From Martinezella lusitana (GTDB lineage: Bacteria > Pseudomonadota > Alphaproteobacteria > Rhizobiales > Rhizobiaceae): a DNA stretch of 64,000 nt. The notes beneath the pieces were generated by a model. It had not been told where the DNA came from. It did not search any database and saw nothing but the letters and a program-made list of their open reading frames with translations. Positions within the stretch are counted from its first letter, which is position 1, and each line of letters starts with the position of its first letter. This document shows positions 17,595-26,268 of the stretch, one piece after another. A program made the position numbers and the translations under genes. The stretch covers positions 186,001-250,000 of the forward strand of contig NZ_JAFEVL010000073.1 of the NCBI RefSeq assembly GCF_016901135.1. The letters run 5' to 3'.

Positions 17595-19781
17595 CTATGA
17601 CATCGAGGGGATATGCAATCGTGTGGGGATCACGATCCTGGGGTCCGATTTGTCCCGACTATAGGCCGGATTGAGTGCGCGATCGGCGAATGTCTGCGTC
17701 GCGTGCAGTCGCCGAAGGTTCTCTTTCTCCTGGTCGAACCGCTTCCTTCGCTCGCCCGACTTGTCCGATCCCCGCGAGAGCGATTCGTGGTGATAGAGGC
17801 AGGCAAAGGGCGTCCAGACGATGCGAAAGCCGGCCTTATAGGCACGCAGGCAATAGTCCACATCGTTATAGGCGACCGCGAAATTTTCCTCGTCGAATAT
17901 GCCGATCTTCCGGAGACAGTCGCCCGAAATCAGCATCACCGCGCCGGTTACGCAGGTCATGGAATTGCGGACATGCAGTCGGTTCATCGGGCCGCCGAAT
18001 TCCTTCGGCTTGCTCATGTACCAATGGCCCGCCAGTCCGCCGAAACCAACAACGACACCTGCGTGTTGCAGCTTGTCATTCGCAAAGAGAAGCTTGGCCC
18101 CGACGATGCCGGTCCTGTCATAGGCGAGACAGGATACCATCTCCTTCAACCAATCTGGCTCGATGACTTCGACGTCATTGTTGAGGATCAGGTAATGTTC
18201 GCCTGTTGCCGCCTTCAGGCCGCGGTTGACAGAGCGCGAGAAGTTGAAGGCTTCCGGCGAGACGACGGCTGAAAAGTGCGGCTGCGTCCGGCGATAGTGG
18301 TCGTAAAGGTCAAGGACCGACTGATCGGTGGAACCGTTGTCGATGACCAGGACTTCGAAGTTGGAATAGTCAGTCTTTTCGAAGAGATCACGGAGGATGC
18401 GGGAGATCAGGTCGAGATTGTCCTTGCTGGGAATGATGATTGAAACCTTCGGCCAGTCGCGTGGCGGCTCGAACGTGACGCGATGCAGCGTCTCCGTGAG
18501 AGCCACCTCGACCTCAATCGCCTGCTGTTGCCGTTCAAATCGCTCCGTCAGCGCCTTTCTGGCATTCGCGGTGGCGGCATCCAAGAACTTGCGCGAATAG
18601 GTCCGGCCGTTGCGGCGCCACCAGTAGGCCGGGTAGGGCAGGTGGAGGATGCTTTCCTCCGGAATCCCCTCCAGATAGCGCAGCAGCAGGTCGTAGTCCT
18701 GCGAACCGTCGTAGCCGGTGCGAAGATAGCCGATCTCACGAAGCCGGCTGTGGCGATAGATGGAGAAGTGATTGATGTAGTTGACGCCCGTCAGCAGGAC
18801 GGGGTCGTAGGCCGGCTTCAGCATCACCCCTGTCGGCTTGAGCGTGTCGTCGACAACCAGCTCGTCCGTATAGAGGAAATTCGCGCCCGGATTTTGCTCC
18901 AGCGTATGCCTGATGACCTTGAAGGCGTGGGGAGCGATGACATCGTCATGGTCGAGAAAGGCGATCCACTGCCCACGCGCATGGGATAGCCCGGCATTGG
19001 TGGCCGCCGCAATCCCGCCGTTGCGATCGTTCAGCACGAGGTGGATATTCTCTTTCGATTGCTGCGTCTCATACCATTGCCGTGTTTCCGATGAGGTCGA
19101 ACCATCGTCACTCAGAATGAGTTCCGTACCGTTCTCCGCCTGAGCTTCGAAGGATTTGACGAGATCGTCGAGATAGCGGCGCGGCGCATTGTAGACGGGG
19201 ACGACGACGCTCAGCCAGGTTCCCGCCGTTACCGGCATTGGTGAGATAATGAGATCGGCGGCAAGCCGATAGCTTGCGTCGGCATATTGCGTCGTTAGGT
19301 TCGCAGACCGTCTCCGAAAGTTCAGTTTCGGTATCTTGGTCCAATGTTGCGGAAGTTTGCCGAGATCGATGCGCTCAGCCTTTCCCTCCATGCCGAGGAG
19401 ATTCGAAATGTGCCGTTCAGCGGATTTCGCGGAAGCGAAAGCCGTAACGTCAAAGCTGAATGTCGTCGGGAAGCTGACCGGATCGGCGCGCAGGGCGCAG
19501 ATGGTGCCTACGGACCCTATGTCTGCCGTAATGACGAAGCGCCGCCCTTCCGGCAGGGATGTCGCATCCTTCTCCCGGAAGCCGCGGCCGCGATTGACAT
19601 AGAATTTCGGATCGATGGCTTCGTCGGTCGCGGCAATATGAATGACGACCAGTCTCTTTCTGACGGGCGGAAACCTGATTTCGAATGCGGGATCATCACC
19701 CACGGACTTCCAGAGATTGGAATTCGCGTCGGCGGGGATTTTACGCTCGAGGTCGGCGTTCGGTAGGATCTTGAGTGTCAT
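17595..19781 (-). CDS. Glycosyltransferase with two GT2 domains
   Basis: Protein of 728 residues with an unrecognised N-terminal domain (about 1-185) and two GT-A glycosyltransferase family 2 domains in tandem. The first starts V-V-V-P-V-Y-N near 195 and has S-D-D-G-S and the D-H-D-D metal motif. The second starts S-I-I-I-P-S-K-D-N near 445 and has D-N-G-S-T-D and N-N-D-V-E. The second resembles rhamnosyl- or galactofuranosyl-type transferases. It is probably a bifunctional polymerase or a two-step transferase acting on capsule or O-chain sugars. It is the last gene of the minus-strand polysaccharide cluster, and the substrates are unknown. It ends 18 bases from the convergent yhaN-like stop. 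Confidence 0.88.
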   Translation of the reverse strand: MTLKILPNADLERKIPADANSNLWKSVGDDPAFEIRFPPVRKRLVVIHIAATDEAIDPKFYVNRGRGFREKDATSLPEGRRFVITADIGSVGTICALRADPVSFPTTFSFDVTAFASAKSAERHISNLLGMEGKAERIDLGKLPQHWTKIPKLNFRRRSANLTTQYADASYRLAADLIISPMPVTAGTWLSVVVPVYNAPRRYLDDLVKSFEAQAENGTELILSDDGSTSSETRQWYETQQSKENIHLVLNDRNGGIAAATNAGLSHARGQWIAFLDHDDVIAPHAFKVIRHTLEQNPGANFLYTDELVVDDTLKPTGVMLKPAYDPVLLTGVNYINHFSIYRHSRLREIGYLRTGYDGSQDYDLLLRYLEGIPEESILHLPYPAYWWRRNGRTYSRKFLDAATANARKALTERFERQQQAIEVEVALTETLHRVTFEPPRDWPKVSIIIPSKDNLDLISRILRDLFEKTDYSNFEVLVIDNGSTDQSVLDLYDHYRRTQPHFSAVVSPEAFNFSRSVNRGLKAATGEHYLILNNDVEVIEPDWLKEMVSCLAYDRTGIVGAKLLFANDKLQHAGVVVGFGGLAGHWYMSKPKEFGGPMNRLHVRNSMTCVTGAVMLISGDCLRKIGIFDEENFAVAYNDVDYCLRAYKAGFRIVWTPFACLYHHESLSRGSDKSGERRKRFDQEKENLRRLHATQTFADRALNPAYSRDKSDPRIVIPTRLHIPSMS

Positions 19782-19835
19782 CGATGTCTTTATGTCCAGA
19801 TGCCGGCAGCGCGCATTGTCTTCATGATTCGGGCG

Positions 19836-20942
19836 CTAAGCCACGTCGCCGAACGGTTCAAAATGTATGCCGGGAAATGCAGGCGTCGCGTGCTGCCGCA
19901 TTTTTTCGATCGAGCTTCTTGTCGCGTCGCGAGCAACCAAACGACGCGCCCGATCGCTGACGAGCTGGTCGATTGCCGTCAGCCATTCTTCCTGGGTGTT
20001 GCCGATGTGAAGCTCTGCAGCCATGGCGCAGCGCGTAAATGTCGGGCAATGCGAGAATATGGCTGCGGCCTGCAGACGGCTGATATCGATCCGCTTCGTG
20101 TCGGCGCGGCTCGCATTGGTCTTCCCAGAGAGGAGGGGAGCGAGCGCAATATCGGCGCTATGGCGCTCCGTCCTGGCAAGATAAGCCGACCAGGGGAGTG
20201 GCGGAATGATCGTTATTCTTGACGCGTCGATTCCTTGGCGGCCCCAGCGGCGCGCAAGATTGCCATTGGCGAAAACCTCGAAATGCAGATTGCCATGCTT
20301 TTCCATCGCGGCCTTGACGATCGGCATCAGGAATTCATGTTCGCGGCGGTGAATGCCGGTCGCATGGTAGACCATTTTCAGTGGCGCAACGGTCTCGTCC
20401 CTGATATCGAGCGCGGCATCGGCCGGATTTGCCGGCATCGGTGCGAGGATATCGATCTGGTGGCCTGCCATGGCCAGCGTCCCCGCCAGGGCTTCCGTGG
20501 ACGTCCAGATATGTGTCAGCAATCGATTGACCCTTGGCAACGGACGGACGGCCAATTTGATCAGTCTGAGCTTGTAAGGCCAGCTCGCCTCCCTGCCGGT
20601 CACAACGGCCCGGATGTCGTCGTCGACGAAATAGGCCACGCCCGCAAGGCTGCCACGCCTCTCTTCCAGCCAGCGTAATTGCGGTTGCTTGATGTAGCGG
20701 CAGATGATGACGAAGAGCCCCTCGCTATCGACCGTATCCAGGGGATCATCAAGGCCCTTCATGATGACCGGAATTTCGTCGAGCGTCTTGGCTCGTTCGT
20801 CAAGATAATAGCTGACGCTGGGATTGGGGTATCGTGAGAGGATGAGGAGCCGTTTTGCGGTGCGATAAGTGTCTTTCGCATATGCCCCGGACGGTTGCGG
20901 TCTTGGAAGCAGTCCGTAGATGATATCGCGCAGAATTTGCAT
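19836..20942 (-). CDS. Predicted GT-B type glycosyltransferase
   Basis: Protein of 368 residues without membrane helices. The C-terminal half resembles GT4-type glycosyltransferases: M-V-Y-H-A-T-G-I-H-R-R-E-H-E-F-L, then F-E-V-F-A-N-G and I-I-P-P-L-P-W, then a segment where nucleotide-sugar binding is expected (A-D-I-A-L-A-P-L-L-S-G-K-T-N-A-S-R-A-D-T). The N-terminal half carries Y-F-V-D-D-D-I. The usual E-x(7)-E motif is not clear, so activity and donor are unsure. ATG 20942 lies only 19 bases after the preceding KpsE-like stop, in the same transcription unit, which points to capsule assembly. Confidence 0.65.
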   Translation of the reverse strand: MQILRDIIYGLLPRPQPSGAYAKDTYRTAKRLLILSRYPNPSVSYYLDERAKTLDEIPVIMKGLDDPLDTVDSEGLFVIICRYIKQPQLRWLEERRGSLAGVAYFVDDDIRAVVTGREASWPYKLRLIKLAVRPLPRVNRLLTHIWTSTEALAGTLAMAGHQIDILAPMPANPADAALDIRDETVAPLKMVYHATGIHRREHEFLMPIVKAAMEKHGNLHFEVFANGNLARRWGRQGIDASRITIIPPLPWSAYLARTERHSADIALAPLLSGKTNASRADTKRIDISRLQAAAIFSHCPTFTRCAMAAELHIGNTQEEWLTAIDQLVSDRARRLVARDATRSSIEKMRQHATPAFPGIHFEPFGDVA

Positions 20943-20961
20943 GGGGGCTGTCCGCGCGACC

Positions 20962-22227
20962 TTATACCAAACGACTTCGGATGTTCGTCAGCGCGCCGAC
21001 AACTGCACCCCAAATCAACAATGTCGCGGCGAAAACGCCGCCGATCCAGAGCGCTCGTTTGGGATATTCGGCATCATCGGGCAAATTCGGTGCGAGAAAT
21101 GTATCGAGATAGAGCAGCTGCTGCTTGCTGACGAACTGAACCTGCTCAAGCGTTTTCATGCTTGTTGCGAACTGCTGCTCGGCGAGGCTCTGCTCGAGTT
21201 CACGCTGAGACATATCGACCGACACGTCGGCAAGATTTTGCTCCGATTTGTTCTGCCCGGCAATCTGGCTGTTCAATTGATCCAATTGCTTCTGCTTGCT
21301 GTCGATTTCGCGTTTAAGCACCTTCATCTGCGGCGCATCTGCCGACACGGCTCCAAGCAGCGCATCGTATTTCTGCTGAAGGCCTATCCTCTCCTTCTGC
21401 ACGGACGAGATCAGATTGGTGATAATGGTCGATGCGCCCTCGACGCTGAGGATGCCCGTTTGGTTACGGGCGCTCAGAAGCTCTTCTCTGGTGTTCTGCA
21501 ATTGGTTCTTTGCGTTATCCAGGTTCGTTTGGGCCGTCACGATGACATCGCGCCAGATGCGGTTGTTGACGTCGTTGACCACGGCTTCGGAGGCGGTGAC
21601 GACCTCCTCCAGTATCTTCTGGGCGTCGGCCGCCGAAAAAGCGCGGGCCTTGACCGTCACGATGCCGCTATTGGCATCGATACTCACGGAAATCATATCC
21701 TCCCAGTAACGAAGCAGCTTCTCCGAACTGGCATCCTGCTTCAGTCTCGCAATGGGATCGATCGTTTCGCGCCCGTAGATATTCTGCAAGCCGACCTTGC
21801 TGTTCAGGGCGGTCACCATGTCCTTGCTCTTGATGAAATTGGTGACGATCAACGTATCCTGGACGATTTGCGTCGATGGCAGGCCGGTAGCCTTGGCCAG
21901 TTGGTTTTTCCCAAGCGCCGGCGTCGAAGACCGCACCGTAAAACGCGTTTCCGATTGATATTGATCGGATGCCAGAAAGACGAAATAATATATCGAAGCG
22001 AGATTGGGGACGACGAGCAGCAGAAAAGTCGAGGCCAGGATCGCCTTGCCGATGATTTGCTGCATTGGGCGCGGCCGCAGGCCGACCGCTTTGAACAATT
22101 GGCTCCGCCTTGACGTCGAAAAACGCAATTTCCGCGCGGTCACGGAGAGATTCGCGGCCACGTTGCGACTGTGCTGAGTCGCGCTGAGCTGGACTGTTTC
22201 GGTCACTTTTCCGGTGTCGTGAGCCAT
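20962..22227 (-). CDS. KpsE/RkpR-like capsule export inner-membrane protein (copy 2)
   Basis: Polysaccharide co-polymerase of the KpsE/BexC/CtrB type, 421 residues. It links the inner-membrane ABC transporter to the outer-membrane export channel. One N-terminal membrane helix (about 70-93) is followed by the periplasmic A-S-D-Q-Y-Q-S-E-T-R-F segment typical of the family. A long coiled-coil (about 240-355) and a C-terminal membrane helix near 395 complete the layout. The frame opens at a TTG (22245), but ATG 22227 with AAGG upstream is preferred. It sits directly downstream of the KpsT-like ATPase. A second, divergent copy lies on the other side of that ATPase. Confidence 0.88.
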   Translation of the reverse strand: MAHDTGKVTETVQLSATQHSRNVAANLSVTARKLRFSTSRRSQLFKAVGLRPRPMQQIIGKAILASTFLLLVVPNLASIYYFVFLASDQYQSETRFTVRSSTPALGKNQLAKATGLPSTQIVQDTLIVTNFIKSKDMVTALNSKVGLQNIYGRETIDPIARLKQDASSEKLLRYWEDMISVSIDANSGIVTVKARAFSAADAQKILEEVVTASEAVVNDVNNRIWRDVIVTAQTNLDNAKNQLQNTREELLSARNQTGILSVEGASTIITNLISSVQKERIGLQQKYDALLGAVSADAPQMKVLKREIDSKQKQLDQLNSQIAGQNKSEQNLADVSVDMSQRELEQSLAEQQFATSMKTLEQVQFVSKQQLLYLDTFLAPNLPDDAEYPKRALWIGGVFAATLLIWGAVVGALTNIRSRLV

Positions 22228-22256
22228 ATTGGGCCTTGCTGCCAATCCCTCATGTC

Positions 22257-22910
22257 TTATCGGTTCAGTCTATAATAGGCTTCGATTGCCTGCTCTACCT
22301 CATCGAAGACGATAAGCCTGCCGTCGACAAGTACCATACCTTTGTCGCAATGCGTTTTGATCATGCCCATACTATGAGAGACCATGATGATGTCGGAATT
22401 CTTGCGTCTGCTCTCGAATGCGACCCGGCAACGCTCCTGAAAGCGGGCATCGCCGACGGCGAGAACCTCGTCCACCAAGTAACATTCGAATTCTATGGCC
22501 ATCGAGAGCCCGAAAGCCAGTCGCGCGCCCATGCCTGAAGAATATGTCCGCACGGGCGCGTCCAGATAATCGCCCAGCTCTGCGAACTCTTCAACAAAAC
22601 GGGATACGCGTCTCACATCCTCGCCATAGGCGCGGGCAACGAAATGGACGTTGGCCCGCCCCGTCATTAAAGGATTGAAGCCGCTGCTCAAGCCCAGCGG
22701 CCAGGACACGCGCACGTCCTTGGTGATCGCGCCCGAATTGGCCAGCATCGTGCCGGCGATCATTCGTACCGTCGTTGACTTTCCCGCACCGTTCACGCCG
22801 AGCAAGCCATAGGAATAACCCGACTGGAACTCGCAATTCACACGGTCGAGAATGATCTTTTTGCCGCTCTGCGTCTTGAAGAACTTCGAAACGTTCTTGA
22901 AGCGGATCAT
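22257..22910 (-). CDS. KpsT/RkpS-like capsule export ABC ATPase
   Basis: ATP-binding subunit of a group-2-type capsule exporter, 217 residues, matching KpsT in size. Walker A is G-V-N-G-A-G-K-S-T, the signature region is Y-S-S-G-M-G-A-R-L-A-F, and Walker B is C-Y-L-V-D-E-V-L-A-V-G-D, the variant typical of polysaccharide exporters. A switch histidine (V-S-H-S-M) is present. It sits between two KpsE-like genes with spacers of about 13 and 29 bases. The expected permease KpsM is absent from the whole window. Confidence 0.92.
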   Translation of the reverse strand: MIRFKNVSKFFKTQSGKKIILDRVNCEFQSGYSYGLLGVNGAGKSTTVRMIAGTMLANSGAITKDVRVSWPLGLSSGFNPLMTGRANVHFVARAYGEDVRRVSRFVEEFAELGDYLDAPVRTYSSGMGARLAFGLSMAIEFECYLVDEVLAVGDARFQERCRVAFESRRKNSDIIMVSHSMGMIKTHCDKGMVLVDGRLIVFDEVEQAIEAYYRLNR

Positions 22911-22923
22911 CGGGCATCCCTAC

Positions 22924-24204
22924 TCATATGCGATGATCCTGTACGGACGCCCAGATGAGTGAAAGCGTTGCCCAGGCAACGGTCAGAGCAAGCAGTATGA
23001 TCAGCGGCGTGCTGACGCGACGCGGGAAAATTGCCTCGTCCGGCAGGGTTGGATTGACGAAGACCGCAAGGTAAAGCGTCTTGCGCAACGCTTCTGCAAG
23101 GACGGCATCGTAATTTTTCTGCGAACTCTCGTAGAGCTTTTCCGCAATCAAGCGATCGGTATCGAGTCTGGAATATTCCAGCAGCGATTTTGCAAGACTT
23201 TCATTTTCCGGGCCCGTCAGCTCGGTTTTCATCTTGTCTATCTGCGCATCCAAACTTTCCTTGGCCAGGCTCAGTTGTTGAAAGGTCGGAGAGCTCTCGG
23301 CGTTGGACTGTCGCATCACGAAGAGGCGTGTTTCAAATTCGAGCTTCTGTGTCAGCAGTCCGGTCAAAAGCGTGCCACTGTCCTTGGCCTGCGTCTGCGG
23401 GCTGAGAAGGCCGGATGCATGCTGGAATTGATTGAGCGCAATCAAAGTGTCGCCATAGGCTTTGCCGCTTTTCTCGACGTCTGCCTTCATGCTTTGGACA
23501 ATGTCGTTGCGTGCACGTGTGGAAAGCTCGTTGATCAGCTTTTCGCTTTCCTGAATGATCGCATCGGCAAGCTTTACGGAATCATCGGGTGTGAACGTTC
23601 TAACCTTCAGCGTGATGATGCCCGAAGAGACATCGATATAAGCGCTGACGTGATCGTTCCAGTATTTCAGGAATTCTTCGTCGGATTCCGAAGCGCGAAA
23701 TCGCGACAGAAAATCCGCATCTCCCCTCACAAACATCGACTTGTAGTCGAGCTTTGCGCCGATCCGTTTCAGTATTTCCGTCGAATGGATGAAGCTGGTG
23801 ACGACATAGGCATCCTGCGAAGCCGAGCGCATGTTGAGAACACCGGATGCACCCGCGCTGCCGGAGGGGTCGCTCCCGTCGCTATTGCCGTCCGCATCGG
23901 AGACTGCACGAACGGCAAAGCGGGCCTCCGCGACATATTGGTCCGAGGCGATGAAAGCATAATAGACCGAGCAGGCCAGAAAGGGCAGGATGACGAGCAA
24001 GAGGAAGCCAAGTAGCCGTAGTGGCGGCTTCCCACCGGATTGGGCTTCCGGCTCTTGTCCGTCGTGGACCGGTATGTACTCGATTTCCTCGCGCTCGCGG
24101 CGTTGTGGGGAGCGCCGCCGGAACAAGGCCGGCAGTATCTGCCGGGCCGGCCTTACCCGCGGGTATTCTTCAACTATCGCGTCTTCAATGACTGGTTTTG
24201 GCAT
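22924..24204 (-). CDS. KpsE/RkpR-like capsule export inner-membrane protein (copy 1)
   Basis: Polysaccharide co-polymerase of 426 residues. It has a charged cytoplasmic N-terminus (about 65 residues, rich in Arg and Glu) and a membrane helix at about 62-85. The family segment A-S-D-Q-Y-V-A-E-A-R-F follows, then a coiled-coil-rich periplasmic domain, the N-P-T-L-P-D-E-A-I-F-P element and a C-terminal helix. It shares this layout with the other KpsE-like protein but is clearly divergent, so this is an old duplication and not a recent repeat. Its start overlaps the end of the upstream unknown gene by 20 bases, indicating coupled translation. Confidence 0.88.
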   Translation of the reverse strand: MPKPVIEDAIVEEYPRVRPARQILPALFRRRSPQRREREEIEYIPVHDGQEPEAQSGGKPPLRLLGFLLLVILPFLACSVYYAFIASDQYVAEARFAVRAVSDADGNSDGSDPSGSAGASGVLNMRSASQDAYVVTSFIHSTEILKRIGAKLDYKSMFVRGDADFLSRFRASESDEEFLKYWNDHVSAYIDVSSGIITLKVRTFTPDDSVKLADAIIQESEKLINELSTRARNDIVQSMKADVEKSGKAYGDTLIALNQFQHASGLLSPQTQAKDSGTLLTGLLTQKLEFETRLFVMRQSNAESSPTFQQLSLAKESLDAQIDKMKTELTGPENESLAKSLLEYSRLDTDRLIAEKLYESSQKNYDAVLAEALRKTLYLAVFVNPTLPDEAIFPRRVSTPLIILLALTVAWATLSLIWASVQDHRI

Positions 24205-25270
24205 GTCGGCTTACAATCGTTTCGCGCAGCTCCGGCGCGGATGGTTTCATCGCCTCACGCACATAGTGATCGAAAATCAAATCTTCCTCGAGCATAAGTT
24301 CGGCAATATGCAGTGAACGCAACCGTGCTGCAATGTCTTCAAGGGTGCTATGCCTCGAGGGCAACGGGAAATCATCAATCGGAATCCCAAGCAACTCGCC
24401 CACCGCATGCTGAAAGTAAAGACTGTCGGTATCATGGCCCACGATGGCAAAACGCGACAGAAGATCGATCGCAGCGGCCACATCGCTGCGTGCGACGAGC
24501 TGTTCCGGCATGGTCGTGGCCAGCTGGCGGGTGACCGGTGACACCAGAACGCTTCTGACATTTTGAGGCGCTTTCTTGAGCGCCATTTTGAGAGAGGCCT
24601 CACTCTCAAGATCGACGTCGGCAAAATGCTCCGCAGCGGGCGCCAATATGATCTTGTCCCGGTCGCCGAAAAAGGAAATTTGAGTTTTTGCCATTCGTTT
24701 CAGAAGAAATATCCGCAGGGCCAATTCGTAATAGGGGTCAGTCAGCAGAACGATCGCCTTGAATCCCTTGTCGAGAAATTCTTCGTAGTTCCGCAGCAGC
24801 AGACGTCCACTGATATAGATCGACTGGATGGCGTTCAGATGAAAGGCCTGAAGCGCCGTCTCGTGACCGAAACGCTCTACGGACGGCAGCTCATATTGAA
24901 AGTGGCGGCCGCAGTGATAGTCGAATTTGACCATCGGCAGGAGCTGCGTTTCAAGCCGCAAAATCTTCAGAGGAACTGTTTGCGGGACTTGCGGTCGCCG
25001 ATAGATCAACAATCCTGACTTCGCGTCATGGATCATCAGCGATGTTCGCTCAGCCAGATCCGGGATGATCGTCGTATCCAACTTGAAGCCGACGCGGCCG
25101 TTTTCATGCCGCCCCGAATCAATGACGGCCTGTTTGATCTGATCGCATGGCAGGACCATCAAATCACCGTTCGCATCGGATACCCTGATGTGCGGCAGGT
25201 CGGAAAAGCCGTCGGGAATAAGATAACCCTCAAGAATGGTGCCGTGATCATATTCGAGATTAAAAAGCAC
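24185..25270 (-). CDS. Unrecognised protein in the capsule export cluster
   Basis: Predicted cytosolic protein of 361 residues with no signal peptide or membrane helix; I do not recognise its family. The N-terminal part (about 1-110) looks beta-rich (L-F-N-L-E-Y-D-H-G, then L-E-G-Y-L-I-P-D-G-F). The remainder is mostly helical with I-Y-I-S-G-R-L-L-L-R-N-Y-E-E-F and A-I-V-G-H-D-T-D-S-L-Y-F-Q. GTG 25270 is chosen because CCGGAGAA stands at the right distance before it; the frame is open up to a TTG at 25363 and has an ATG at 25294, both without a good site. It overlaps the KpsE copy 1 start by 20 bases, so it belongs to the export operon. A regulatory or sugar-related role would be a guess. Confidence 0.7.
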   Translation of the reverse strand: MLFNLEYDHGTILEGYLIPDGFSDLPHIRVSDANGDLMVLPCDQIKQAVIDSGRHENGRVGFKLDTTIIPDLAERTSLMIHDAKSGLLIYRRPQVPQTVPLKILRLETQLLPMVKFDYHCGRHFQYELPSVERFGHETALQAFHLNAIQSIYISGRLLLRNYEEFLDKGFKAIVLLTDPYYELALRIFLLKRMAKTQISFFGDRDKIILAPAAEHFADVDLESEASLKMALKKAPQNVRSVLVSPVTRQLATTMPEQLVARSDVAAAIDLLSRFAIVGHDTDSLYFQHAVGELLGIPIDDFPLPSRHSTLEDIAARLRSLHIAELMLEEDLIFDHYVREAMKPSAPELRETIVSRHAKTSH

Positions 25271-25410
25271 GGATATTCTCCGGCATCTGTACATGGTCGG
25301 CGCTGCTTGTCGCTCTGCGATCGAAAAACACCAGGTTACCGGTCGCGCCGTGAAGCACGTCAAGACGACCCGCGATATGGCTGATCTTCAATCCCGGCAT
25401 TCAAACCTCG

Positions 25411-26268
25411 TCAGGAAGCGTCAGGCGCTTTACGCGCCAGCAGCGAAAAGCTTGGGCCGCCAGGGTGGTTCAGGTTTTCGTCCCTGATGACGATGTCGCT
25501 ATAACCGAGCTTACGCAAAAGCATCAATATGTCATCCCGGTGCATCCAGAAATGCCGGTCCTTCATACCACCGCAGAAAGACGCGTTGGCATTGGCGTGA
25601 TGATAGCTTCGTTCATAGTAACGTACGGGAACACCGTCGACCATTCTGGTTTCGACTTTGCCGCTGAAAGGCAGGCGCCGCACGTCGCCCTCGGGCATTG
25701 CGTCCTCCAGAACGAAATGGGTCCAGATGAAAACCGCTTTGGTCCGGCTTGCCAGCAGCCGCAGGAATTCCCCAGGATCGGCCATGTGATAGAGAACGCC
25801 GGATGCCAGCGCGAAGTCGTAGGTCTCGTCGCGTTCCGTTAGCCACGACTGGATGTCGCCCAGCATAAAGGAAGCGGTATCGATATTCAGAATCTGCTTG
25901 GTGACGAGGCACCTCAGGAAACAGAGACGGTTTGCTTCGATCGCGTCGATTCGCGCCGGGAGCTGGCTATGCAGCATATAGGTGTGCATTCCCTCCAATG
26001 GCCCCACTTCCAGGACCTTCTTGCCCTCGATAGATCCAAACGATTGCAGGGCCCAGGCTATCCGGTCGTCCGCGTAAAGGGGCAGGGCTCCGGCGTTCAA
26101 GTTGAGGGCAGGGGGAAAAGCACAATTCCAGCCGGAAAGGGCATCGATCGCATTCTGATGGCTTGGGATGCCTTGCTCGTACTGGTCGAATATTTCCAGG
26201 GGGTCCTTTGACGACTTTTTCCGCGACCGCTTTGAAAAACCAAGCATTGACATAACCTTCATTTCCAT
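25411..26268 (-). CDS. Class I SAM-dependent methyltransferase
   Basis: Methyltransferase of 285 residues and the first gene of the minus-strand capsule cluster. The SAM-binding loop is V-L-E-V-G-P-L-E-G-M-H-T (about 83-94), with an acidic residue after the second strand (A-I-E-A-N) and F-A-L-A-S-G-V-L-Y-H-M (motif of Methyltransf_11/23 type). Probable substrate: a sugar or lipid-linked sugar of the exported polysaccharide, by context. Several ATGs lie close together (26268, 26262, 26253, 26247). The last is best spaced from an AAGG, so the true protein may be seven residues shorter. The 140-base gap to the next gene holds no terminator. Confidence 0.8.
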   Translation of the reverse strand: MEMKVMSMLGFSKRSRKKSSKDPLEIFDQYEQGIPSHQNAIDALSGWNCAFPPALNLNAGALPLYADDRIAWALQSFGSIEGKKVLEVGPLEGMHTYMLHSQLPARIDAIEANRLCFLRCLVTKQILNIDTASFMLGDIQSWLTERDETYDFALASGVLYHMADPGEFLRLLASRTKAVFIWTHFVLEDAMPEGDVRRLPFSGKVETRMVDGVPVRYYERSYHHANANASFCGGMKDRHFWMHRDDILMLLRKLGYSDIVIRDENLNHPGGPSFSLLARKAPDAS

